A stretch of DNA of 30,264 nucleotides from positions 1 to 30,264 of the forward strand of contig DASQWC010000075.1 in the NCBI GenBank assembly GCA_035640475.1. Reading direction: 5' to 3'. The translations under genes were made by a program, and so were the position numbers. The notes under the pieces are model-generated. The model saw only the letters and a list, made by a program, of their open reading frames with translations, did no database searches and was not told the origin of the DNA. This document shows, one piece after another, positions 6,665-13,317 of the stretch (position 1 is its first letter; each line of letters starts with the position of its first letter). The stretch is from DASQWC01 sp035640475 (GTDB lineage: Bacteria; Actinomycetota; JAICYB01).

Positions 6665-7666
6665 ATGCGAAAGGTATTGCTGTGCCTCGCTCTTCTCGCT
6701 GCGGGCTGCGGCCGGGAGATGAGCGGTTCGCGCATTTACCAAGTCGACATCGACGTTCCGTCCGAGGGCGGCCGCAAGCTCCAGGTCTCCGCGTTCTTCC
6801 CGGGCCGGTTGCGCGTGAGCGCCGGCGACACCATCACGTTCACGAACCGATCGACGGAAGCACCGCACACGATCACGTTCGGCGTCGCGCCCGATCGTTC
6901 GAATCAGCCCAAGCTGCTGACGCAGGACGGCGAGAATCCGTCGGCGTTCGGGAAGTGCTACGGCAAGGGGAAGCCGAAGCCGTCGCTCACGACGTGCGCA
7001 AGCAAGACGCTGCCGGCGTACAACGGCACCGGCTACTGGAACTCCGGACTCCTGCAGCCGGCATCTGCTCCCGATCCGGCCGGACCGAAATCGGTGTCGG
7101 TGAAGATCGCGGAGAGAACGCCCAAGGGTGAGTACGCCTTCGTGTGCGTCCTGCATCCCTTCATGAACGGGACGCTGTCCGTCGGCATTGCCGAAGACTC
7201 TCCGTCCTCACCGGAGGACGTCACCGCTGAGGGCGCGGCCGATGCGCAGAGCGCGCTGGCCGCGGCGAGAGCGCTCGAGCGTCCGCGGCTCTTCGTCCAC
7301 GGCAACGCGGTGACCGTGTCGGCCGGGTGGGGAGACCGCGTGATCTCGGTCAACAGGTTCGCACCGGCGCGGGTGGTCGTCCGGGTGGGAATGACGGTCG
7401 AGTGGGTCACGCAATCCCTCTACGAGCCGCACACGGTGACCTTCGCGTCGCCGTACACGCGAACGGCGGACCCGAAGTCGTTCCGTCCTTCAGGGCGGAA
7501 GTCGGGATCGTCCTATTCCGGCGGACTGGCCAACTCCGGTCTGCTCGGCCCGCCGGGAGGGCCGTTCCCATCGGGCCCCTTCACCCTCAAGTTCACAAAG
7601 GCACGTGAATACAGGTACGTCTGCACACTGCATCCGGGTATGAATGGGGTCGTTGTCGTCCGTTAA
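6665..7666 (+). CDS. Lipoprotein with two blue-copper (cupredoxin) domains, first paralogue
   Basis: A 333-residue probable lipoprotein: MRKVLLCLALLAAGC gives a lipobox with lipidated Cys15. Two plastocyanin-like domains follow. Domain 1 (about 25-175) has His68 in APHTITF and the cluster Cys161-x2-His164-x2-Met167 (VCVLHPFM). Domain 2 (about 215-333) has His256 in EPHTVTF and Cys320-x2-His323-x2-Met326 (VCTLHPGM). Each domain therefore has a complete type-1 copper ligand set (His, Cys, His, Met). It likely works as an electron carrier or copper binder on the outer face of the membrane. The next gene is a paralogue with the same layout, with only 13 nt between them. Both domains carry long inserts with paired Cys or Gly-rich stretches (for example YWNSGLL and LANSGLLGPPGGPF). 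Confidence 0.92.
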   Translation: MRKVLLCLALLAAGCGREMSGSRIYQVDIDVPSEGGRKLQVSAFFPGRLRVSAGDTITFTNRSTEAPHTITFGVAPDRSNQPKLLTQDGENPSAFGKCYGKGKPKPSLTTCASKTLPAYNGTGYWNSGLLQPASAPDPAGPKSVSVKIAERTPKGEYAFVCVLHPFMNGTLSVGIAEDSPSSPEDVTAEGAADAQSALAAARALERPRLFVHGNAVTVSAGWGDRVISVNRFAPARVVVRVGMTVEWVTQSLYEPHTVTFASPYTRTADPKSFRPSGRKSGSSYSGGLANSGLLGPPGGPFPSGPFTLKFTKAREYRYVCTLHPGMNGVVVVR

Positions 7667-7669
7667 CAG

Positions 7670-7675
7670 GGAGGT
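7670..7675 (+). promoter_or_regulatory. Ribosome binding site fixing the GTG start of the second cupredoxin gene
   Basis: GGGAGG lies 4 nt before GTG 7680. This favours GTG 7680 over the in-frame ATG at 7644, which lies inside the upstream gene. The GTG start also puts a proper lipoprotein signal at the N-terminus. Confidence 0.75.
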
Positions 7676-7679
7676 CTCG

Positions 7680-8699
7680 GTGAGGCGAATCTTCGGTGCT
7701 TCAATTCTCGGAGTGTTGCTCGTTGCTTCCGCTTGCGCGTCCGGGCCGAGCGGCGCGCAAACCTATTCCGTCGGCGTCGACGCCGCGTCCCCGGAAGGCA
7801 AGAACTTCCAGTACTCCGCGTTCTTCCCGTCGACGTTGAAGGCGAGCCCCGGCGACACGATCGTGTTCAAGAACAACTCAACACAGGCGCCGCACACGGT
7901 CAGCTTCGGGATCGACGAGCGCAGGTCGAACCAGCCGCCGGTGATCCTTCCGGACGGAACCGAGAGTCCCGTCGTCCAGCAGCCGTGCTACACGGAGAAT
8001 CCGCCGACGGCGCAGCTCGTTGAGTGCCCGTCCAAGAGCCTGCCTGCGTTCAACGGTGAGAGGTACTGGAACTCGGGATTCCTTCTTCCCGCTCCGGCGC
8101 CCGCCCAAGCCGGTCCGAAGGAAGTAACGCTCAAGCTCGCCGACGACATGACGCCCGGCTCGTACCGCTACGTCTGTATCCTGCACGGGCCGATGGCCGG
8201 GGTTCTCAACGTGCTCGAAGCCGAAGGCGACCGAGACGAGAAGGAAGTCGTTGCCGAGAACGCAGCCGACCAGCTGAAGGACGTTCAGGACGACGCGAAC
8301 GGGATCGAGGATCCGCAGACGGGTTTGGAGGGCGACACGTTCAAGGCGGCAGCCGGGTGGGGTGGGGACAGCGTTACGGCCGTGAACCGCTTCCTGCCCA
8401 AGACCATCGAGGTGAAGGCCGGTCAGAAGGTCTCGTGGGAAGCGTTTAGCGCGTACGAGCCGCACACGGTGAGCTTCGGTGCGTATCAGGCCGGCAACGC
8501 TCAGCCCGATGTGTTCGGCCCGAAGGGAACGAAGTCCGGCGGGTCGTATGCGGGCGGAGACGCGAACTCGGGCATCTTCGGACCGAAGGGCGGTCCGTTC
8601 CCGGCGGGACCCTTCACGCTGACGTTCCCGAATGCCGGGGAGTACAAGTACGTGTGCGTGCTGCATCCGGGCATGGCGGGGATAGTCAAGGTGACGTAG
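7680..8699 (+). CDS. Lipoprotein with two blue-copper (cupredoxin) domains, second paralogue
   Basis: A 339-residue tandem paralogue of the preceding gene. From GTG 7680 it begins with Arg-Arg, a hydrophobic stretch and the lipobox LLVASAC. Domain 1 has APHTVSF and VCILHGPM; domain 2 has EPHTVSF and VCVLHPGM. Each again supplies His, Cys, His and Met for a type-1 copper site. In domain 1 the Cys-to-Met segment is CILHGPM rather than CVLHPFM, but the ligand spacing is kept. Shared insert motifs (RYWNSGFLLPAPAP, NSGIFGPKGGPFPAGPF) show that both genes descend from one two-domain ancestor. It probably forms an operon with the upstream paralogue. The copper-dependent partner is not visible here. 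Confidence 0.92.
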   Translation: MRRIFGASILGVLLVASACASGPSGAQTYSVGVDAASPEGKNFQYSAFFPSTLKASPGDTIVFKNNSTQAPHTVSFGIDERRSNQPPVILPDGTESPVVQQPCYTENPPTAQLVECPSKSLPAFNGERYWNSGFLLPAPAPAQAGPKEVTLKLADDMTPGSYRYVCILHGPMAGVLNVLEAEGDRDEKEVVAENAADQLKDVQDDANGIEDPQTGLEGDTFKAAAGWGGDSVTAVNRFLPKTIEVKAGQKVSWEAFSAYEPHTVSFGAYQAGNAQPDVFGPKGTKSGGSYAGGDANSGIFGPKGGPFPAGPFTLTFPNAGEYKYVCVLHPGMAGIVKVT

Positions 8700-8702
8700 C
8701 GC

Positions 8703-10313
8703 TTAGGAGCGGCCGCGGCGGCGGCGGCCGCCGCGGTGGGCTTCGAAGCGCTCGCGGATGATCTTGCGCCGTTCCTGAAGATCGGCGTAGGTCAGCGACT
8801 CGACGTCGGAGTCGAGGCCGAAGGACGCCTTGAAGCCGTCCAAATTGATCTCGACATCGCCCGGTGTCCCCGTCTCGGCAGCCAGGCGCTCGCCGTGCTT
8901 GGTCGCGAAGTACGTCGCGACCTGGAACGTCTCTGCGATGAGATCGAGATCGGGCGCGTGCATCGCGATCGCGCCGTCCAGGAAGAGCAGGTTCTTCACG
9001 AAGAGCATGAGCTCCTTCGGGAGCCGGGCGCCGTACTCGACGAGCTTCTTCACGATCTCGCGGATCTCGCCGATGAGCTGCTCGGCCGACATCTTCGTCG
9101 GGTCTACGGGAGGGCGGTCGAGGCCGAGGTCCTTGATCATCGCGTCGAGATCGGTGTCCCGCGGCAGGGCGCCCAGATCGCGGATGGCCGCGAGCTGACC
9201 CTTGATGTCGTTGGTCACGCCGCCCATCAGCAGACGAATGAACGCGAGGCGGCGCTGCTCGTCGAGGCGTCCGGTGATGCCGAAGTCGAGCAGCGCTACG
9301 CGGCCGTCGTCGTCCACGAAGAGATTCCCTGCGTGCAGGTCGCCGTGGAAGATGCCGTAGAGCATCGAGCCTTCGAGCGTCGTGATCATGCCTGCGCGAA
9401 TCACGGCCTTCATGTCGACGCCGGCGGCCTTCAGCGCTTCGACGTCGTCGAAGTTATGTCCGTGCAGCCGCTCCATCACGAGCACACGTCGCGTGACGAG
9501 CTCGGGGTGCGGGCGCGGGACGACCAGCGAACGCTGACCGGTCTCCGCGAGGACCTGTGCGATGTCGAGCATGTTCTGCGCTTCGAGCCGGAAGTCGAGC
9601 TCTTCGACGATCGTGTCGGCGAACAGCTCCACGATCGCCGGCGGATTCGCGAGCGCGGCGACCGGGATGCGCCCGACGAGCTTCGGCGAGACCCACGCCA
9701 TGGCTTTGAGGTCGAGACGCACCGACTCGGCGACGGCGGCACGCTGCACCTTGACGACCACGTCCTCACCGGTGCGCAGACGCGCGGCGTGCACTTGTGC
9801 GATGGATGCGGCCGCGATCGGTTTCGTCACGAACTCGGAGAAGACGGTTTCGAGCGGGCCGCCGAGGTCTTGCTCGACGACGGTGCGCACGGTCTCCCAC
9901 GGCTCCGGCGGGACTTCGTCGCGGCACAGCCGGAACTCCTCGACCAGCTCGGCCGGGAAGATGCCTTCACCGGCGGACACGATCTGGCCGAGCTTGATGT
10001 ACGTGGGACCGAGCCGCTCGAACGCCTTCCGAAGGCGTCTGGAGATCCCGGCCCGGGATTCGGAGTCACCCTTCCGGCGGTCGAGGAGCTGCCACAAGGC
10101 GACGGCCTGGCCGAGCTCGACGCCGGTCCGAAGCATGCGCACGGCCGGTGGGAGTGTCGGCGGGCGCGCGAGGTCGGCGCCCTCGCGTCGTGTGCGCGCG
10201 CGAAGCTCGTCGATGCCGCGGCGCCATTGCATCCCGTCGGGATCGACGACCCACGGGCCGCGTTCGGTGAACGCGAAGCGTTCGACGTCTTTTGTGGCGT
10301 TGGGTGTCTCCAT
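8703..10313 (-). CDS. ABC1/UbiB-family atypical protein-kinase-like ATPase
   Basis: A 536-residue member of the ABC1/ADCK/UbiB family. Hallmarks: YIKLGQIVS (KxGQ motif), FRLCRDEVPP, AAASIAQVHAA (the Ala-rich nucleotide loop that replaces the Gly-rich loop), VVVKVQR (catalytic-type Lys), HGDLHAGNLF (catalytic Asp/Asn) and LLDFGITGRL (DFG). Such proteins act as ATPases supporting isoprenoid-quinone synthesis or lipid handling, normally at the membrane. The start METPNATKDV (ATG 10313) is chosen over an upstream GTG at 10349, which would overlap the GNAT gene. The C-terminus is a short Arg/Gly tail (GGRRRRGRS). Third gene of a minus-strand operon after the methyltransferase and GNAT genes, with an 8-nt gap. 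Confidence 0.93.
   Translation of the reverse strand: METPNATKDVERFAFTERGPWVVDPDGMQWRRGIDELRARTRREGADLARPPTLPPAVRMLRTGVELGQAVALWQLLDRRKGDSESRAGISRRLRKAFERLGPTYIKLGQIVSAGEGIFPAELVEEFRLCRDEVPPEPWETVRTVVEQDLGGPLETVFSEFVTKPIAAASIAQVHAARLRTGEDVVVKVQRAAVAESVRLDLKAMAWVSPKLVGRIPVAALANPPAIVELFADTIVEELDFRLEAQNMLDIAQVLAETGQRSLVVPRPHPELVTRRVLVMERLHGHNFDDVEALKAAGVDMKAVIRAGMITTLEGSMLYGIFHGDLHAGNLFVDDDGRVALLDFGITGRLDEQRRLAFIRLLMGGVTNDIKGQLAAIRDLGALPRDTDLDAMIKDLGLDRPPVDPTKMSAEQLIGEIREIVKKLVEYGARLPKELMLFVKNLLFLDGAIAMHAPDLDLIAETFQVATYFATKHGERLAAETGTPGDVEINLDGFKASFGLDSDVESLTYADLQERRKIIRERFEAHRGGRRRRGRS
8713..8736. other. GC-only hairpin at a convergent gene junction
   Basis: CCGCGGCGG (8713-8721) pairs perfectly with CCGCCGCGG (8728-8736) across a 6-nt loop. 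It lies in the Arg-rich C-terminal codons of the UbiB-like gene, right after the convergent cupredoxin gene ends at 8699. There is no T-run, so a terminator role for either strand is only a possibility; Arg/Gly codon bias may also explain it. Confidence 0.35.
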
Positions 10314-10321
10314 CGGAACGG

Positions 10322-10906
10322 TCACGATGGTATGCGAGACATCGACCACATGTGCGGGCCGTCCGCGATGTCTGCTTCGCCGACGACCCGGAACCCAAAC
10401 CGCTCGTAATAGGGCACGTTCTCCGGCCGGAACGTCTCGAGGTACGTCAGGGTGTTCTCACGGTCCGCTCGGTCGAGCACCGGCTGCAGCAGCGTGCCGC
10501 CGAAGCCCTTGCGTTGCTGGTGCGGGGCCACGCCGATCGCCGATAGGTACCAGTGCGGCTCTGAAGGATGTGCGCGCTCGATGATGCCGAAGCCGTACGC
10601 GGCGCGCGGAAGGCGTCCCGGGCCGAGGATCCGGATGTAGGGGAACAGCAGGCGAAGCTGCTCGGACAGGCTCGATCGCACGAGGCCGGGGGGCGGCGTC
10701 CACAACGCGACGCCCTCGAGGCCGTCGGTTGCGTAGGAGTGACCCTTCGGAATGTAGACGACGCGCAGCTGCATCGCCCACGAGCGAACGAGCCTTTCTC
10801 GAAGTCGCTTCTCGGGGAACAGCCACATGCTGAACGGGTCGTCGGTGAACGCCTCGGCGAGAACCTCGGCCGCGCGACCGATGTCGTGCGGTTCCAGGCG
10901 GCGCAC
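10322..10906 (-). CDS. GNAT-family N-acetyltransferase
   Basis: A GNAT acetyltransferase of about 194 residues. It begins VRRLEPHDIGRAAEVLAEAFTDDPFSMWLFP, a typical N-terminal strand-helix. The acetyl-CoA-binding region is WYLSAIGVAPHQQRKGFGGTLL, with Q-R-K-G-F-G matching the Q/RxxGxG/A signature. The family's NVPYYERFGF motif follows near the C-terminus. The acceptor substrate is unknown. The frame is open far upstream inside the methyltransferase gene, but family similarity starts only at about 10906; the GTG there lies 13 nt after the methyltransferase stop. It is the middle gene of the methyltransferase-GNAT-UbiB operon. Confidence 0.88.
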   Translation of the reverse strand: MRRLEPHDIGRAAEVLAEAFTDDPFSMWLFPEKRLRERLVRSWAMQLRVVYIPKGHSYATDGLEGVALWTPPPGLVRSSLSEQLRLLFPYIRILGPGRLPRAAYGFGIIERAHPSEPHWYLSAIGVAPHQQRKGFGGTLLQPVLDRADRENTLTYLETFRPENVPYYERFGFRVVGEADIADGPHMWSMSRIPS

Positions 10907-10919
10907 GTCTTGATCGGAC

Positions 10920-11762
10920 TCAGCGGGCGACAACGCAGACCGAGTGGGCCTGCGGCCGGTACTCGTCGCCGCTGCGGAACTGCTCGGCTCCTTCGCGGAA
11001 CGCCTTCTTGTAGGCCTCCAATTGGTCCGGCTCGAGGCCGGCGAGGATGACCGCGATCGGCCCGGCGATCTCGGTCGGTATCCGCCAAAACTCGTCGAAG
11101 TCGGCAAACACGAACGGATTGTCCCTGTGCTCGACCTCGACGTCGGTGAATCCGGCGGCCGTGAGTTTGGCCCGGATCACTTCCGGATCGGACAGCGAGA
11201 ACATCCCACCCGGTCCGAAGGGATCCCCTGGGGGCTGAAGCCCGATCTGCACGAGCGTCATTCCGGTCAGCAAGATCCACGGGTTGCGGTCCGGGCTGGC
11301 CCAAACGACCGTCACGTATGGACGGCCGGGGCGAAGGACACGACGGACGCCGGCGAAGGAGGCGTCCGGATCGGGCAGCAGCATCGGGCCGTATCGGTGG
11401 AACACGCCGTCGACCGACGCGTCGGGCAAATCGATGGCCTGCGCGTCCATGACGCGGAACTCGACATTCGTCACTCCGCGGTCCTTCGCGCGCTGCTTGG
11501 CTCCCTCGATCATCGACGGCGAGATGTCTGTCGCGATGAGCTTGCCGTTCTCGCCCAGCCTCTGTGCGACTTCGAACCCGGTGTCACCGGCGCCGCATGC
11601 GAGCTCCAGCATGGTCATCCCGGGCTGAGGGTCGACGCTGTCGGCGACCCAGTGCCGGAGCGGCTCGCTCATCCGATCGATGAGGTCGGCGTTTCGGATC
11701 CACCCGGCCGACGAGTCTTCCCAGACCTTGCCGGCTTCGGCGCTTGAGATCTCGGCGCTCAT
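10920..11762 (-). CDS. Class I SAM-dependent methyltransferase (Methyltransf_11/25 type)
   Basis: A 280-residue methyltransferase. The SAM-binding motif I is MLELACGAGDTGF (about residues 51-63), followed by the acidic LIATDIS at strand 2, VMDAQAIDLPDASVDGVFHRYGPMLLPD (motifs II/III region) and the VLRPGRPYVTVVWASPDRNPW strand. Sequence style resembles UbiE/COQ5-like and small-molecule methyltransferases; the substrate is unknown. Being in an operon with a UbiB-family gene allows, but does not establish, a link with quinone metabolism. It starts at ATG 11762. A TAGGGT -10 box lies 9 nt upstream, overlapping the -10 of the divergent ligase gene. Confidence 0.92.
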   Translation of the reverse strand: MSAEISSAEAGKVWEDSSAGWIRNADLIDRMSEPLRHWVADSVDPQPGMTMLELACGAGDTGFEVAQRLGENGKLIATDISPSMIEGAKQRAKDRGVTNVEFRVMDAQAIDLPDASVDGVFHRYGPMLLPDPDASFAGVRRVLRPGRPYVTVVWASPDRNPWILLTGMTLVQIGLQPPGDPFGPGGMFSLSDPEVIRAKLTAAGFTDVEVEHRDNPFVFADFDEFWRIPTEIAGPIAVILAGLEPDQLEAYKKAFREGAEQFRSGDEYRPQAHSVCVVAR

Positions 11763-11770
11763 CTCGCACG

Positions 11771-11776
11771 TACCCT
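11771..11776 (+). promoter_or_regulatory. -10 box of the ligase gene, leaderless
   Basis: TACCCT ends 7 nt before GTG 11784, and there is no ribosome binding site. The identical hexamer with the same 7-nt spacing to a GTG occurs for the hydrolase gene at 20246 (minus strand). Confidence 0.6.
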
Positions 11777-11777
11777 A
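11772..11777 (-). promoter_or_regulatory. -10 box of the methyltransferase operon, overlapping the ligase -10
   Basis: On the minus strand TAGGGT ends 9 nt before ATG 11762. It shares five of its six base pairs with the ligase -10 box on the other strand, making a compact bidirectional promoter in a 21-nt gap. Confidence 0.5.
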
Positions 11778-11783
11778 GCACTC

Positions 11784-13295
11784 GTGACGCTTTTTGCTGA
11801 CGTGGTCGCTGCGTCGAGTGAGGTGGCGTCGACGTCGTCGCGGTCGAAGAAGATCGGCGTTCTCGCCGATCTTCTTCGGCGACTCAAGCCCGACGAAGTC
11901 GGTGTCGTCGTCGGCTTCCTGTCGGGCGCAGCCCGACAGGGAAAAGTCGGCATCGGCTACGCGGCCGTGTATCGCATCGAGGTCGAGCACGCAGCAACGC
12001 CGGTGCTCGAGGTGCTCGACATAGACTGCGCAATCGACGAGGTGCAACGGACGACCGGTCCGGGATCGGCCGGGACCCGACGCGAGATCCTCGAGGGTCT
12101 CCTCGGCCGTGCGACGGCCGGGGAGGCCGACTTCATCCGGCGGTTGTTCACCGGCGAGCTGCGCCAAGGCGCACTCGCCGGACTCATGATCGATGCGATC
12201 GCGAAGGCGTCCGAGATCAAGGTCGATATCGTCCGGCGCGCGCTGATGCTGTCGGGCGACTTGCCCGGGACGGCCGAGCTCGCGCTCACGCACGGTGAGG
12301 ACGCGCTGCGCGCGGTCGGCTTCGAGATCTTTCGGCCGATCCTGCCGATGCTCGCTTCGACCGCACCGGATGTGGCGACGGCGATCGACGGGTTGGAGGC
12401 GGCGTCTGTCGACTGGAAGCTGGACGGCATCCGCATTCAGATCCATCGCCGCGACGACGAGGTTCGGATCTACACGCGCGGCCTGAACGACATCACCGGA
12501 TCACTCCCCGGAATCGTCGACGCCGTACGGGCGCTCGAGCCGCGGACGCTCGTCTGTGACGGCGAAGCCATCGGCATGTGGGGCGAAGGGCCGGCATCGT
12601 TCCAGGAGACGATGTCGCGCATCGACACGCAAAGCCAGCCGGCCGGGATCGTGACGTTCCTATTCGACGTTCTGCACGTCGACGGCGAGGACCTGCTCGA
12701 CACGCCGCTACGCGACCGCCTCGCAACGCTCGAGCGGATCGCGCCCAAGCTGCGCATCCCCGGTGTCATTACGGGCGAGCCGTCTGAAGCGCAGCGCGTC
12801 TACGAGGAATCGCTCGCGGCCGGACACGAGGGCGTCGTCGTCAAGGACGCGTCGTCCACGTACATCGCCGGCCGCCGGGGCAAGGCGTGGCGGAAAGTCA
12901 AGCCCCACGAGACCTACGACCTCGTCGTCCTGGGGGCCGAGTGGGGACACGGCCGCCGTCGGGGATGGCTGTCGAACCTGCACCTCGGCGCCCGCGATCC
13001 GTCGACGGGCGAGTTCGTGATGGTCGGCAAGTGCTTCAAGGGTCTGACCGACGAGCTCCTCGAGTGGCAGACGAAGGCGTTGCTCGCGATCGAGGACCAC
13101 CGCAAGGGCATCGCCGTGTTCGTCCGGCCCGAGCTCGTCGTCGAGATCGCGCTGGACGGCGTCCTGCAATCACCGCGCTATCCGGGCGGCATCGCGATGC
13201 GGTTCGCTCGCGTCCGCCGCTACCGGGACGACAAGCCTCCGCAGGAGGCCGACACCATCGACACGCTGCGTGCGCTGCTGCGTCGCGAGTCCTGA
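11784..13295 (+). CDS. ATP-dependent DNA ligase (LigB type)
   Basis: A 503-residue ATP-dependent DNA ligase, close in length to mycobacterial LigB. The N-terminal DNA-binding domain covers about 1-180 (LSGAARQGKVGIG, FTGELRQGAL). The nucleotidyltransferase core has motif I KLDGIR with the adenylated Lys212, GEAIGMW (motif III), FLFDVLHVDGEDLLD (IIIa), EGVVVKD (IV) and WRKVKP (V). The OB-fold with HLGARD and FKGLTDELL follows, ending IDTLRALLRR. It seals nicks using ATP and is expected to be accessory to an NAD-dependent LigA elsewhere. The start is GTG 11784, supported by the adjacent leaderless -10 box. Two perfect hairpins occur in codons 21-53. No Ku or polymerase gene lies nearby, so an end-joining role is not indicated. 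Confidence 0.95.
   Translation: MTLFADVVAASSEVASTSSRSKKIGVLADLLRRLKPDEVGVVVGFLSGAARQGKVGIGYAAVYRIEVEHAATPVLEVLDIDCAIDEVQRTTGPGSAGTRREILEGLLGRATAGEADFIRRLFTGELRQGALAGLMIDAIAKASEIKVDIVRRALMLSGDLPGTAELALTHGEDALRAVGFEIFRPILPMLASTAPDVATAIDGLEAASVDWKLDGIRIQIHRRDDEVRIYTRGLNDITGSLPGIVDAVRALEPRTLVCDGEAIGMWGEGPASFQETMSRIDTQSQPAGIVTFLFDVLHVDGEDLLDTPLRDRLATLERIAPKLRIPGVITGEPSEAQRVYEESLAAGHEGVVVKDASSTYIAGRRGKAWRKVKPHETYDLVVLGAEWGHGRRRGWLSNLHLGARDPSTGEFVMVGKCFKGLTDELLEWQTKALLAIEDHRKGIAVFVRPELVVEIALDGVLQSPRYPGGIAMRFARVRRYRDDKPPQEADTIDTLRALLRRES
11845..11878 (+). repeat. Perfect 15-bp inverted repeat inside the ligase 5' coding region
   Basis: CGAAGAAGATCGGCG (11845-11859) and its exact reverse complement (11864-11878) flank a TTCT loop. 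In mRNA this is a strong hairpin starting 61 nt into the gene, over codons 21-32. Confidence 0.85.
11918..11940 (+). repeat. Second perfect hairpin in the ligase 5' coding region
   Basis: CCTGTCGGGC (11918-11927) pairs perfectly with GCCCGACAGG (11931-11940) over a GCA loop, and one G-T and one A-T pair can extend it. It lies 39 nt after the first hairpin and overlaps the conserved LSGAARQG codons. Confidence 0.8.
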
Positions 13296-13304
13296 ACTGC
13301 CTGC

Positions 13305-13310
13305 TAGAGT
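13305..13310 (+). promoter_or_regulatory. -10 box of a leaderless promoter (BNR-repeat gene)
   Basis: TAGAGT ends 7 nt before ATG 13318 in the 22-nt gap after the ligase stop. There is no ribosome binding site. The hexamer is identical to the one before the cupredoxin gene at 6665. Confidence 0.6.
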
Positions 13311-13317
13311 GCGCGGG

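Noticed and set aside
8736..10409. A 557-codon open frame on the plus strand opposite the UbiB-like gene
   Set aside because: It is an antisense shadow of a clear UbiB-family gene, with low-complexity His/Asp/Arg/Leu-rich content and no family motifs. High GC removes stop codons from the opposite strand.
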